From contig OZ257140.1 in the NCBI GenBank assembly GCA_965279165.1, forward strand, positions 496,001 to 560,000: 64,000 nt of DNA, read 5' to 3'. This DNA comes from JBAYIE01 sp965279165 (lineage in GTDB: Bacteria; Bacteroidota; Bacteroidia; UKL13-3). This document shows positions 57,343 to 64,000 of the stretch, one piece after another (position 1 is the first letter of the stretch; every line of letters begins with the position of its first letter). A model generated the notes under the pieces. It made no database searches. It saw only the letters and a program-made list of their open reading frames with translations, and was not told the DNA's origin. Made by a program: the position numbers and the translations under genes.

Positions 57343-58406
57343 TTTAATTGTAGCAATAATTTGAGTTTTTCAAACACTTCCGTATTTTCATAAATTCCGG
57401 AAAACATATACGACCCTGCACCATACGCAAATACAGGAACCATTATACCGGTATGATGCGAATAGGTATAATTGGGCTTAAAAGATTTTGGTGACTCTTT
57501 GTTCTCTAATAAAGTTAAACCTCCTGTTTCGTGATCAGCAGTTACAATAACCAACATATCACTATCGTGTTGAGCCTGATCCAGAACCATATTGATGGTT
57601 TCATTAAAATCAATTAATTCTGTCTTCATATATTCATAATCCATTGCATGTCCACCCCAATCAATCTGCGAACCCTCTATCATCAACATATAACCTGATT
57701 GTTTAAGCGACAATAATTGCATGACATTTTCAGAGGCCTTTACCAAAAAATCACCCCTGCCCTCTTTCATTGTTTTCATGCCATTATCTGCTGCAAGATA
57801 AAGCAATTTGGTTGCCGATTGTTTCTTGTAAATTGTTCCCGAATCGATGATGGTTGTAATTCCGGCTTTGTTGCATGCCGGAATAAGATTTTGCTTGTCG
57901 CTGCGGTTCTTAAAAAATCGAATACCACCGCCAATCGCTATATCGCAAGTTCCTTTTAGCAGATAATTGGCAATTTCTTCTTCGCTTCTTCGGCTGCTTA
58001 CGTGTGCATAAAATGCAGCCGGTGTGGCATGCGTAACAGAGGAAGTAACAACAATACCGGTTCCGTAATTCACTTTCTTAAGTTTCTCAAATAAATTTTC
58101 ATATGCCATCGAATCCGCACCAACACCGATGGCACCATTGTATGTTTTCTTTCCAATCGTAAAAACTGTTGCTCCTGCCCCGCTATCCGTTACGTAATCA
58201 TCGGCAGATCCGGTTTTACTTAAACCAATTGTTTTAAATCGCTCAAAAGCATTTCTTCCTTTATACTCCGACATCACTGCCGAAATCTGAGCCAGCCCCA
58301 TTCCATCGCCAATCAGAAAAACCACACGCTTAGGCATACGCATTGCCTGGGAAAATGCATCTGTAACAATAAAAAATAAAATTATAAAGTAGATATGTTT
58401 TTTCAT
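57339..58406 (-). CDS. alkaline phosphatase
   Basis: A 355-residue exported enzyme (signal peptide ending near residue 19, 'DAFS'). Metal and catalytic residues: 'VVFLIGDGMGLAQIS' (Asp 34), nucleophile Ser 75 in 'YVTDSGAGAT', 'SVTHATPAAFYAHV', 'IEGSQIDWGGHAMD', 'VTADHETGGLTL' and 'YSHHTGIMVPVFAYG'. This is the PhoA/PhoD-like zinc-dependent superfamily, removing phosphate from monoesters. It is short compared with E. coli PhoA (450) but has all motifs. It starts in the dprA stop codon, so phosphate regulation by its own promoter is not evident. Confidence 0.93.
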   Translation of the reverse strand: MKKHIYFIILFFIVTDAFSQAMRMPKRVVFLIGDGMGLAQISAVMSEYKGRNAFERFKTIGLSKTGSADDYVTDSGAGATVFTIGKKTYNGAIGVGADSMAYENLFEKLKKVNYGTGIVVTSSVTHATPAAFYAHVSSRRSEEEIANYLLKGTCDIAIGGGIRFFKNRSDKQNLIPACNKAGITTIIDSGTIYKKQSATKLLYLAADNGMKTMKEGRGDFLVKASENVMQLLSLKQSGYMLMIEGSQIDWGGHAMDYEYMKTELIDFNETINMVLDQAQHDSDMLVIVTADHETGGLTLLENKESPKSFKPNYTYSHHTGIMVPVFAYGAGSYMFSGIYENTEVFEKLKLLLQLK

Positions 58407-59503
58407 GGGGATTGCAATTCGTAATATTTGCCCGGCAAGGTGCGAATTATATTTCTAAATTCAAGGTCAAGTAATCTTAAAGAAATTTCGCCACTGTCCA
58501 TTCCCATAGAAATGGATATATCATCAATCCCTGCCTTTACCATTTGACGAATGAAACCAACCACCTTCGAATCTGTTTCATCTAAATCAAAAAGTTGTGT
58601 TTGAAGTTTTCTTTTCTTTTTCGGTTCCAGATCCCAGTTCATCAATTCCGTTAAATCTTCCGGTTTGGTAATGATGGCCGCTTTATTTTGTTTGATTAAA
58701 GTATTGCATCCTACCGAAAATTCATCTCCAACCCTTCCTGGCAATGCCATAATATCCTTGTTATACGAATTCGCAATATCTGCTGTAATCATTGCCCCAC
58801 CTTTATTTGGTGTTTCGACTACCACCAATACATCACTCAACCCTGCAACAATCCGATTCCTCCTCGGAAAGTTTTCTTTATCCGGATTCGTTGTGCTTGG
58901 AAATTCGGTTACCAAACCTCCATGCTCCAGCATTTGCCTTGCCGTTTTTTGATGTGCTCCCGGATAAATGCGATCCAGCCCATGTGCCATTACACCAACA
59001 GTTGGCAGCTGATTGGCTATAGCCGACTTATGTGCAAAAACATCAATACCATATGCCAAACCACTAACAACCAAACAATTTAATGGCTTTAAAAATGCTA
59101 CCAATTCCTCGGTAAATAATTTGCCGTATTCGGTTGCTCTTCTGGTTCCAACAATACCAACAGTTTTCGCTGCATTCAAGTCGAGGTTTCCTAAGGTATA
59201 TATCAAAATTGGGGCATCGGTTATTGACTTTAACCTGAGTGGATACTCCTTGTCCGTATAAAATAAAGGCTTAATCCGATGCTTTTCGATGAACTTAACT
59301 TCTTGTTCTATTCTTTGATAGTCGTTAAATCGAACAATACTTTCGGCAGCTTTTTGTCCTATCCCCGGAATCCTGGTTAATGAAGATTTCTTGAGCTTAA
59401 AAACAGCTTCCACACTTCCACAATAGGTGATTAAATTTTTGGCTAGTATATCACCAACCCCATCCATAAGGGTTAAGGCAATCTGATATTCGAGTTGTTC
59501 CAC
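58403..59503 (-). CDS. dprA: DNA-processing protein DprA
   Basis: A 366-residue protein that loads RecA on incoming single-stranded DNA in transformation. N-terminal helix-hairpin-helix ('GDILAKNLITYCGSVEAVFKLKKSSLTRIPGIGQKAAESIV'), then the Rossmann domain with 'VGIVGTRRATEYGKLFTEEL', 'VVSGLAYGIDVFAHKSAI', 'LDRIYPGAHQ', 'NFPRRNRIVAGLSDVLVVVE' and 'GGAMITA', and a C-terminal winged-helix-like domain ('KAGIDDISISMGMDSGEISLRLLDLEFRNIIRTLPG'). It leads an overlapping set dprA, alkaline phosphatase, small membrane protein. Confidence 0.97.
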   Translation of the reverse strand: MEQLEYQIALTLMDGVGDILAKNLITYCGSVEAVFKLKKSSLTRIPGIGQKAAESIVRFNDYQRIEQEVKFIEKHRIKPLFYTDKEYPLRLKSITDAPILIYTLGNLDLNAAKTVGIVGTRRATEYGKLFTEELVAFLKPLNCLVVSGLAYGIDVFAHKSAIANQLPTVGVMAHGLDRIYPGAHQKTARQMLEHGGLVTEFPSTTNPDKENFPRRNRIVAGLSDVLVVVETPNKGGAMITADIANSYNKDIMALPGRVGDEFSVGCNTLIKQNKAAIITKPEDLTELMNWDLEPKKKRKLQTQLFDLDETDSKVVGFIRQMVKAGIDDISISMGMDSGEISLRLLDLEFRNIIRTLPGKYYELQSP

Positions 59504-59540
59504 CCAACGAAATAAACAATTTATTTACCAAGAATCAAAG

Positions 59541-59666
59541 CTACTTGATAAGTTCTTTAGCGATAAATAGTAGATACAACCATATCAATCCTTTCAACAA
59601 AAAAAACAAAAAACCCACGAAGCCGAGGCGTTTGAACCATTGCATAAGTTTCGGACTAATCTTCAT
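59541..59666 (-). CDS. 41-residue single-helix membrane protein
   Basis: MKISPKLMQWFKRLGFVGFL then FFLLKGLIWLYLLFIAKELIK and TAG. A basic amphipathic start, then one transmembrane helix (about residues 15-35). The W-x-x-x-x-G-(F/W)-x-G-F-x-F-F-L-x-K-G-L-x-W-L pattern recurs, as I recall, in small unannotated Bacteroidota proteins. It lies just upstream of dprA on the same strand (37-base gap) and may share its transcript. Role unknown. Confidence 0.65.
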   Translation of the reverse strand: MKISPKLMQWFKRLGFVGFLFFLLKGLIWLYLLFIAKELIK

Positions 59667-59766
59667 TCGTTTATTAAGGGTTTAGCTATTTAGTGGGCAA
59701 AGGTAACATGCTTTTTATAAAACATAGAGACTTGCAGTAATTTTAAACTAAAATGACAGTAATGTT

Positions 59767-59774
59767 TAACTTTG
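59767..59774 (+). promoter_or_regulatory. promoter -7 box of the lipid kinase gene
   Basis: TAACTTTG, a perfect TAnnTTTG. Transcription from it would start near 59780, after the first possible TTG codon (59772), which supports the TTG at 59796 as the true start. Confidence 0.55.
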
Positions 59775-59795
59775 CACCATAAAACACACCAAAAG

Positions 59796-60671
59796 TTGAG
59801 AAAAACAGCCCTATTCATTATCAATCCGATATCAGGAGGAAAAAACAAAAGAAATATTCCGGCGCTGATTGAAAAAACCATGGATAACAACTTATATGAT
59901 ATTGATATTCAGTTTACCGAATCGGCAGAACACAACCTCGAATTGGCCCAAAATGCCATCAACCGAAACGTTGATATTTTAGCTGCAGTTGGTGGGGATG
60001 GAACCATCAATAATATAGCAAAGTATGTATCGGGTAGTGCTACTTCCCTTGCTATAGTGCCTTTGGGCTCGGGCAACGGTTTGGCCCGTCACTTAAAAAT
60101 ACCCATGCATACCCAAAAAGCATTGGAATTAATCAACAAAGGAAATATACAAACCATTGATACCGGAATGGCAAACAACCAGTTTTTTGTTAATGTTGCC
60201 GGTATTGGCTTTGATGCACATGTGAGTTGGCTTTTTTCAACCGCTTTAACCAGGGGTTTCATTTCATATACCAAAATTACTTTGAAAGAATTTGCCAATT
60301 ATAAACCGGAAAAAGTAACGGTTATCATTGATGGTATTGAAATGGTAAAAGACGCATTTATACTCTGTGTTGCCAATGGTTCTCAATATGGCAACAATGC
60401 ATTCATTTCTCCCGATGCCGATTTATCGGATGGGTTGCTTAATATTTCGGTAATGAAACCCTTCAACCCATTTCATTTACCGATTATTGGTACACAATTA
60501 TTTACCAAACAATTCGGAAATTCGAGGTATATTGATGTATTGTCGGGCAAAGAAATTCGCATTGTAAGAAAAGAAGATGGCTATCTCAATATTGATGGGG
60601 AACCGGTAAAAATGGATAAAGAAATCGATATTAAAATAATTCCCAAATCCTTAAAAGTTATCATTCCATAA
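59796..60671 (+). CDS. diacylglycerol/sphingosine kinase-like lipid kinase
   Basis: A member of the DAGK catalytic family: 'ALFIINPISGGKNKRNI' (N-terminal), 'VDILAAVGGDGTINNIAKYV' with G-G-D-G-T-x-N, 'LAIVPLGSGNGLARHLKIP', and 'CVANGSQYGNNAFISPDADLSDGLLNI'. Starts are only TTG: I choose 59796 (MRKTALFII) since a promoter box overlaps the upstream alternative at 59772. About 291 residues, normal. It phosphorylates a lipid such as diacylglycerol, close to the membrane; the substrate is unknown. The SUI1-family gene follows after 5 bases. Confidence 0.92.
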   Translation: MRKTALFIINPISGGKNKRNIPALIEKTMDNNLYDIDIQFTESAEHNLELAQNAINRNVDILAAVGGDGTINNIAKYVSGSATSLAIVPLGSGNGLARHLKIPMHTQKALELINKGNIQTIDTGMANNQFFVNVAGIGFDAHVSWLFSTALTRGFISYTKITLKEFANYKPEKVTVIIDGIEMVKDAFILCVANGSQYGNNAFISPDADLSDGLLNISVMKPFNPFHLPIIGTQLFTKQFGNSRYIDVLSGKEIRIVRKEDGYLNIDGEPVKMDKEIDIKIIPKSLKVIIP

Positions 60672-60676
60672 AGCCA

Positions 60677-61015
60677 ATGAGCAACAAAAATAAAAATCAA
60701 GGCGGAATTGTATACTCAACAGAAAGTAATTACAAATATGATCTCGCTGAAAGTTTTACGGAAACACCGGAAAATAACCAGCAGGATTTACGGATATTTT
60801 TGGATCGAAAAGGAGGAGGTAAAATGGTTTCACGCATTACCGGATACAAAGGAAAAGAATCAGATTTACAGGAATTAGGATCGGCCATCAAAAAACTTTG
60901 CGGCGTTGGTGGTTCCGTAAAAGATGGTGAAATTCTTATCCAGGGCGACCACCGCGACAAGATTCTCTCCTATCTTTCGGGAAAGAAAATTAAAGCAAAA
61001 AAAGCCGGAGGTTAA
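60677..61015 (+). CDS. SUI1/YciH-family translation initiation factor-like protein
   Basis: A 112-residue protein with an N-terminal flexible part and a SUI1 (eIF1) domain: 'LRIFLDRKGGGKMVSRITGYKGKESDLQELGSAIKKLCGVGGSVKDGEILIQGDHRDKILSYLSGKKIKAKKAG'. The G-x-x-x-(T/S)-x-I-x-G, 'K-x-x-C-G-(V/T)-G-G-(S/T)-V-K-D-G-x-I' and 'G-D-H-R' motifs are all there. Bacterial YciH is proposed to influence start-site fidelity. It is probably cotranscribed with the lipid kinase. Confidence 0.95.
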   Translation: MSNKNKNQGGIVYSTESNYKYDLAESFTETPENNQQDLRIFLDRKGGGKMVSRITGYKGKESDLQELGSAIKKLCGVGGSVKDGEILIQGDHRDKILSYLSGKKIKAKKAGG

Positions 61016-61065
61016 CTGCTATCGTTTGAAATTCGGAGATAATTTCTATATTTACTGACGTAGTT

Positions 61066-61755
61066 ATGGAAAACTTAAAGATTTTGGTAATTGAAGACGA
61101 ACCGAAAGTTGCCGCTTTTATCAAGCAGGGTTTAGAAGAACAATCCAGCACGGTTACCCTTGCAAATGATGGATTTATGGGTCAGAAATTGGCGATTGAA
61201 AACAAGTTCGATGCCATCATTCTCGACCTCATGTTGCCTTATATTAATGGAATTGAATTGTGTAAGAAATTACGAATTCAAGGTATCAGAACCCCGATTC
61301 TTATGTTAACCGCGCTGAATACCACGGATAATAAAGTGGCCGGTTTTGAAGCAGGTGCGGATGATTATTTGGTAAAACCATTTGAGTTTAAGGAGTTAAC
61401 TGCCCGCATAAAAGCTATTACAAAAAGAAACAACCAAAATAATACCACATTAAATATTCTTACGATTTTGGATCTCGAAATGAATATCGATGAAAAGATA
61501 GTGAAACGCTCCGGAAAAAGAATCGACCTCACCGCCAAAGAATTTGGGTTACTTGAGTTTTTTCTGCGTAACCAAAATCGTGTTATTTCCAGAGCTGAAA
61601 TATCAGAAAAGGTATGGGATATCCATTTTGATACCGGTACCAACGTGATTGATGTTTATGTAAACTTCCTCCGAAAAAAAATAGATAAAGATTTTGAAAT
61701 CAAATTGCTGCATACCGTTATTGGAATGGGTTACGTTTTAAAGAACAATTACTAA
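61066..61755 (+). CDS. OmpR-family response regulator
   Basis: A 229-residue regulator. The receiver has acidic residues at 10-12 ('VIEDEPKVAAFI'), phospho-acceptor Asp 54 in 'AIILDLMLPYINGIEL', and Lys in 'YLVKPFEFKEL'. The winged helix (about 130-229) has 'LTAKEFGLLEFFLRNQNRVISRAEISEKVWD' and 'VIDVYVNFLRKKIDK'. The sequence resembles CusR/CopR/QseB-like regulators more than PhoB. The partner kinase gene starts 21 bases later. TATATTTA upstream could be a -7 element. Confidence 0.93.
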   Translation: MENLKILVIEDEPKVAAFIKQGLEEQSSTVTLANDGFMGQKLAIENKFDAIILDLMLPYINGIELCKKLRIQGIRTPILMLTALNTTDNKVAGFEAGADDYLVKPFEFKELTARIKAITKRNNQNNTTLNILTILDLEMNIDEKIVKRSGKRIDLTAKEFGLLEFFLRNQNRVISRAEISEKVWDIHFDTGTNVIDVYVNFLRKKIDKDFEIKLLHTVIGMGYVLKNNY

Positions 61756-61776
61756 ACTTCACCCAGGTAAAATGTT

Positions 61777-63162
61777 ATGAATATCAGATTCCGACTGGCA
61801 TTTATCTTTACCCTGATTGTTACCATTATTTTAATCAGCTTTTCGCTAACTGTCTATAAATTTTATGCCATTTACCGGGAAACAAATTATGCTGCACGAT
61901 TAAAAGAAAAGGCCTTTTTTAATGCCAAATATATTTTGGATGAAGAACACACAGGCAATACCTTGTTTCAACCAAACAAACAATATAGTTTTAACGAATC
62001 GGTAGAACAATCCTGTTGTATCTATAATATCCGCAACGAAAAAATTGAATGCATTGGAATACCCTTGGAGGTGCCCGAAAAAACGATCAATCTCATCCGT
62101 CGTTTGCGCGAATATGAAACCATCTCCAAGGACACGCAGTATATTGGCATTGAAGTCAGGCACAAAAAAGGAGAGTATATCGTTCTTGCTTCCGGTTATG
62201 ACAGTTCAGGTTTTGGAAAGCTTGAAATTTTATACAAATTAATTTTAAGTCTATTGTCGGGTAGCATATTAATTGCCGGATTTGCCGGTTGGTGGTATGC
62301 AACAGTTTCGTTGCGCCCAATACAAGAAGTTATGCGGGAGGTAGATGAAATTACCGCTACCAACTTACATAAAAGGGTTAAAAACAGAAACAGCAAGGAT
62401 GAAATTGATCAGCTGGCGAATACATTTAATGAAATGCTTTCTAGGATAGAAAATTCTTTTATCATGGAAAAAAGTTTGGTGGCAAATGCTTCACATGAAT
62501 ACCGAACTCCTTTAACGGCGATGAAAGGTCAAATTGAAGTAGCATTATTACAACCCCGTAGCAATAACGAGTATTTGCAATTAATGAAATCGGTATTGGA
62601 AGAAATCAACCGCATGATACAATTGCAGGAATCTCTTGCCGAATTAATAAAAGCCACCAGCCAAAGCATTCAAAAAAGAAAAGAACAACATCCTTTGTTG
62701 GAGATTATTGCAGATGCTCGAACAACCTTGTTGCAATCCAAACCCAATTACCAGATTAAATTGGTAGTTAATGATTTCCCAACCGACCACGATGAAGGAA
62801 TGGTAATTGGAGATTATCCCCTGTTGCAATCGGTATTCATAAACCTCATGGATAATGGTTGCAAGTTTTCAAAAGATAAAAGCGTAATAGTTACCATTAC
62901 ATACTTGGCCGACGAAATAATTACTTCCATTAAAGACAATGGGTTAGGCATTAATCCTGAAGATTTGGAAAATATATTTGTGCCGTTTTTCCGTTCCAAT
63001 GAAGTTAGAGATGTATACGGACATGGTATTGGCTTAGCTTTGGTAAAACGCATCATCGATATCCACCATGGCACTATTGAAGTAAAAACTGAATTGGGAA
63101 AAGGAACTGAATTTATTGTTACTTTAGGTAACCTACACAAAGAATTTCCTCAGTTTGATTGA
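61777..63162 (+). CDS. sensor histidine kinase with HAMP domain
   Basis: A 461-residue kinase: first transmembrane helix about 8-30, a periplasmic sensor of about 120 residues without a recognised fold, second helix about 153-175, HAMP (176-230, 'SLRPIQEVMREVDEIT...DEIDQLANTFNEML'), phospho-acceptor His 240 in 'VANASHEYRTPLTAMKG', and the ATPase motifs 'FINLMDNGCKFS', 'SIKDNGLGI' and 'GHGIGLALVKRII'. The layout is that of CusS/BaeS-like kinases, which sense metals or envelope stress; two adjacent Cys residues (80-81) in the sensor could bind metal but this is a guess. Pairs with the preceding regulator. Convergent with alanine dehydrogenase (5-base gap). Confidence 0.93.
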   Translation: MNIRFRLAFIFTLIVTIILISFSLTVYKFYAIYRETNYAARLKEKAFFNAKYILDEEHTGNTLFQPNKQYSFNESVEQSCCIYNIRNEKIECIGIPLEVPEKTINLIRRLREYETISKDTQYIGIEVRHKKGEYIVLASGYDSSGFGKLEILYKLILSLLSGSILIAGFAGWWYATVSLRPIQEVMREVDEITATNLHKRVKNRNSKDEIDQLANTFNEMLSRIENSFIMEKSLVANASHEYRTPLTAMKGQIEVALLQPRSNNEYLQLMKSVLEEINRMIQLQESLAELIKATSQSIQKRKEQHPLLEIIADARTTLLQSKPNYQIKLVVNDFPTDHDEGMVIGDYPLLQSVFINLMDNGCKFSKDKSVIVTITYLADEIITSIKDNGLGINPEDLENIFVPFFRSNEVRDVYGHGIGLALVKRIIDIHHGTIEVKTELGKGTEFIVTLGNLHKEFPQFD

Positions 63163-63167
63163 TAATT

Positions 63168-64000
63168 TTAAGCATGTGCCGCAATCAGCAAATCAATATC
63201 CTTGTGGTAAATATTGAGGCGGTTTCCAATATTTTTATTGGTTAAATTACCCTTGTAAATATATACGCCACTTCTTGCTGCCGGATTTCCCCAAAGATAA
63301 TCGGTAATGCCACCCGAATCAGCAAGGTCTAATAATATCGGAGTAAGTATATTACTTAAGGCATAACTGGCAGTTCTACTAACCCTTGAAGTGATGTTGG
63401 GAACGGCATAATGGATTACATCATATTTGGTAAAAACGGGATTTTCGTGTGTAGTTACCTCCGATGTTTCAAAACAACCGCCTTGGTCAATGCAAATATC
63501 AATTACAACCGAATATGGTTTCATTTTAGTTACCATTTCTTCGGAAACAACGGTAAGACTTTTACCATTCTCACTCCATAAACATCCAATTGCCACATCG
63601 GCTGTTGTTAATGCCTTTTGTAAAATTTTAGGATGAAGCAAAGAAGTAAAAATCTTAACTCCAAGGTTATTTTGCAATCCGCGTAATTTCTCCAAGGAAG
63701 GGTCGAATACCTTTACACTTGCTCCAACACCCAAAGCGGCTCTTGCTGCATATTCACCAATAGTTCCTGCTCCAATAATAACAATCTCTGTTGGAGGTAT
63801 TCCGGTAATTCCGCCAAGCATCTCCCCTTTACCACCATTGTTGGCACTTAAATATTCGGATGCTATGGAGATAGAAGTTGTTCCTGCTATTTCACTAATA
63901 CTTCTTACAATAGGATAAATCCCATCCGATGACTTAAGGTATTCAAATGCTATTGCTGTAATCTTTTTTTCCATCAACGAACGAATATATTTATCCGAAC
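63168..64000 (-). CDS. ald: alanine dehydrogenase, N-terminus cut by window edge
   Basis: The frame is open through the right edge (upstream of the first ATG it still reads 'SDKYIRSL'), so the gene continues beyond 64000 and the first 110-130 residues are missing. Seen: 'TAIAFEYLKSSDGIYPIVRSISEIAGTTSISIASEYL', the NAD-binding 'IVIIGAGTIGEYAARAALGVGASVKVFDPSLEKLR', 'VVIDICIDQGGCFETSEVTTHENPVF' and 'HYAVPNITSRVSRTASYALSNILTP'. Alanine dehydrogenase links alanine to pyruvate and ammonia; the related transhydrogenase alpha subunit is less likely given 'DQGG-x-F-E-T' and 'NITSRVSRTAS'. Confidence 0.9.
   Translation of the reverse strand, partial: SDKYIRSLMEKKITAIAFEYLKSSDGIYPIVRSISEIAGTTSISIASEYLSANNGGKGEMLGGITGIPPTEIVIIGAGTIGEYAARAALGVGASVKVFDPSLEKLRGLQNNLGVKIFTSLLHPKILQKALTTADVAIGCLWSENGKSLTVVSEEMVTKMKPYSVVIDICIDQGGCFETSEVTTHENPVFTKYDVIHYAVPNITSRVSRTASYALSNILTPILLDLADSGGITDYLWGNPAARSGVYIYKGNLTNKNIGNRLNIYHKDIDLLIAAHA

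Overview
The window looks like a chromosomal segment of a free-living member of the Bacteroidota. The signs are: AT-rich DNA; promoters of the Bacteroidota type (TTG about 17-22 bases upstream of TAnnTTTG or TAnnTTCG); almost no Shine-Dalgarno sites; type IX secretion C-terminal sorting domains (two proteins); an S46 dipeptidyl peptidase; many small outer-membrane beta-barrels; and a DUF5683 protein. There is no transposase, phage module, plasmid gene, rRNA or CRISPR array. I cannot place it below phylum.

Layout. 1-6.7 kb: a DinB fragment, an AHSA1-type protein, a zinc-ribbon/RpoA-CTD-like protein, an outer-membrane protein, and a three-gene unit of secreted proteins (sorting-domain protein, lipase-like alpha/beta hydrolase, PQQ-like beta-propeller). 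Two copies of a 115-bp palindromic element lie around 2.0-2.5 kb. 6.7-9.2 kb: an XRE regulator and a PhoB/PhoR-like two-component pair. 9.3-15 kb: an accessory stretch with a class D beta-lactamase plus a dead fragment of a second copy, a secreted sorting-domain protein, a SET-domain protein, a CarboxypepD_reg-like protein and a pentapeptide-repeat protein. 15-26.7 kb: lepA, S46 peptidase, PiT phosphate transporter, phosphate-type porin, dipeptide epimerase, FAD oxidoreductase and a CoA-transferase. 26.8-28.5 kb: an outer-membrane protein, a tandem 166-bp repeat and tRNA-Ser(UGA). 28.5-36 kb: rnhB, fhs, and an exopolysaccharide/O-antigen cluster (glycosyltransferase, flippase, chain-length protein, ligase/polymerase). 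36-47 kb: NlpE-like lipoprotein, mfd, an outer-membrane protein, a secreted metallo-beta-lactamase-fold protein, a frameshifted threonine aldolase, a DUF1624-type membrane protein and a large M16 peptidase. 47-64 kb: acyl-CoA carboxylase beta, a MuiA/DUF4139 protein, NUDIX/pyrE, plsC, gatC, a LolD-type ATPase, fabD, queD, hldD, alkaline phosphatase, dprA, a lipid kinase, an SUI1-family protein, a second two-component system and alanine dehydrogenase (cut by the right edge).

How parts fit together. The PhoB/PhoR-like pair, the PiT transporter and the OprP-type porin look like one phosphate regulon: a near-identical 18-base site made of two 7-base repeats, 4 bases apart, lies upstream of both the regulator and the porin, and a half-site overlaps the PiT promoter.

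The most unusual feature is a set of degenerate tandem arrays of 7- or 8-base units in eight intergenic regions (twelve arrays). Each array has its own unit sequence, and most of them start at, or run through, the stop codon of a neighbouring gene. They resemble in architecture the heptameric STRR repeats of filamentous cyanobacteria. Other notable items are the palindromic element that supplies the start codon and signal-peptide codons of one gene and the stop codon of another, the beta-lactamase relic, the 53-bp repeats with an 18-bp perfect palindrome after lepA, and four possible small proteins of 31 to 43 residues, two of them convincing.
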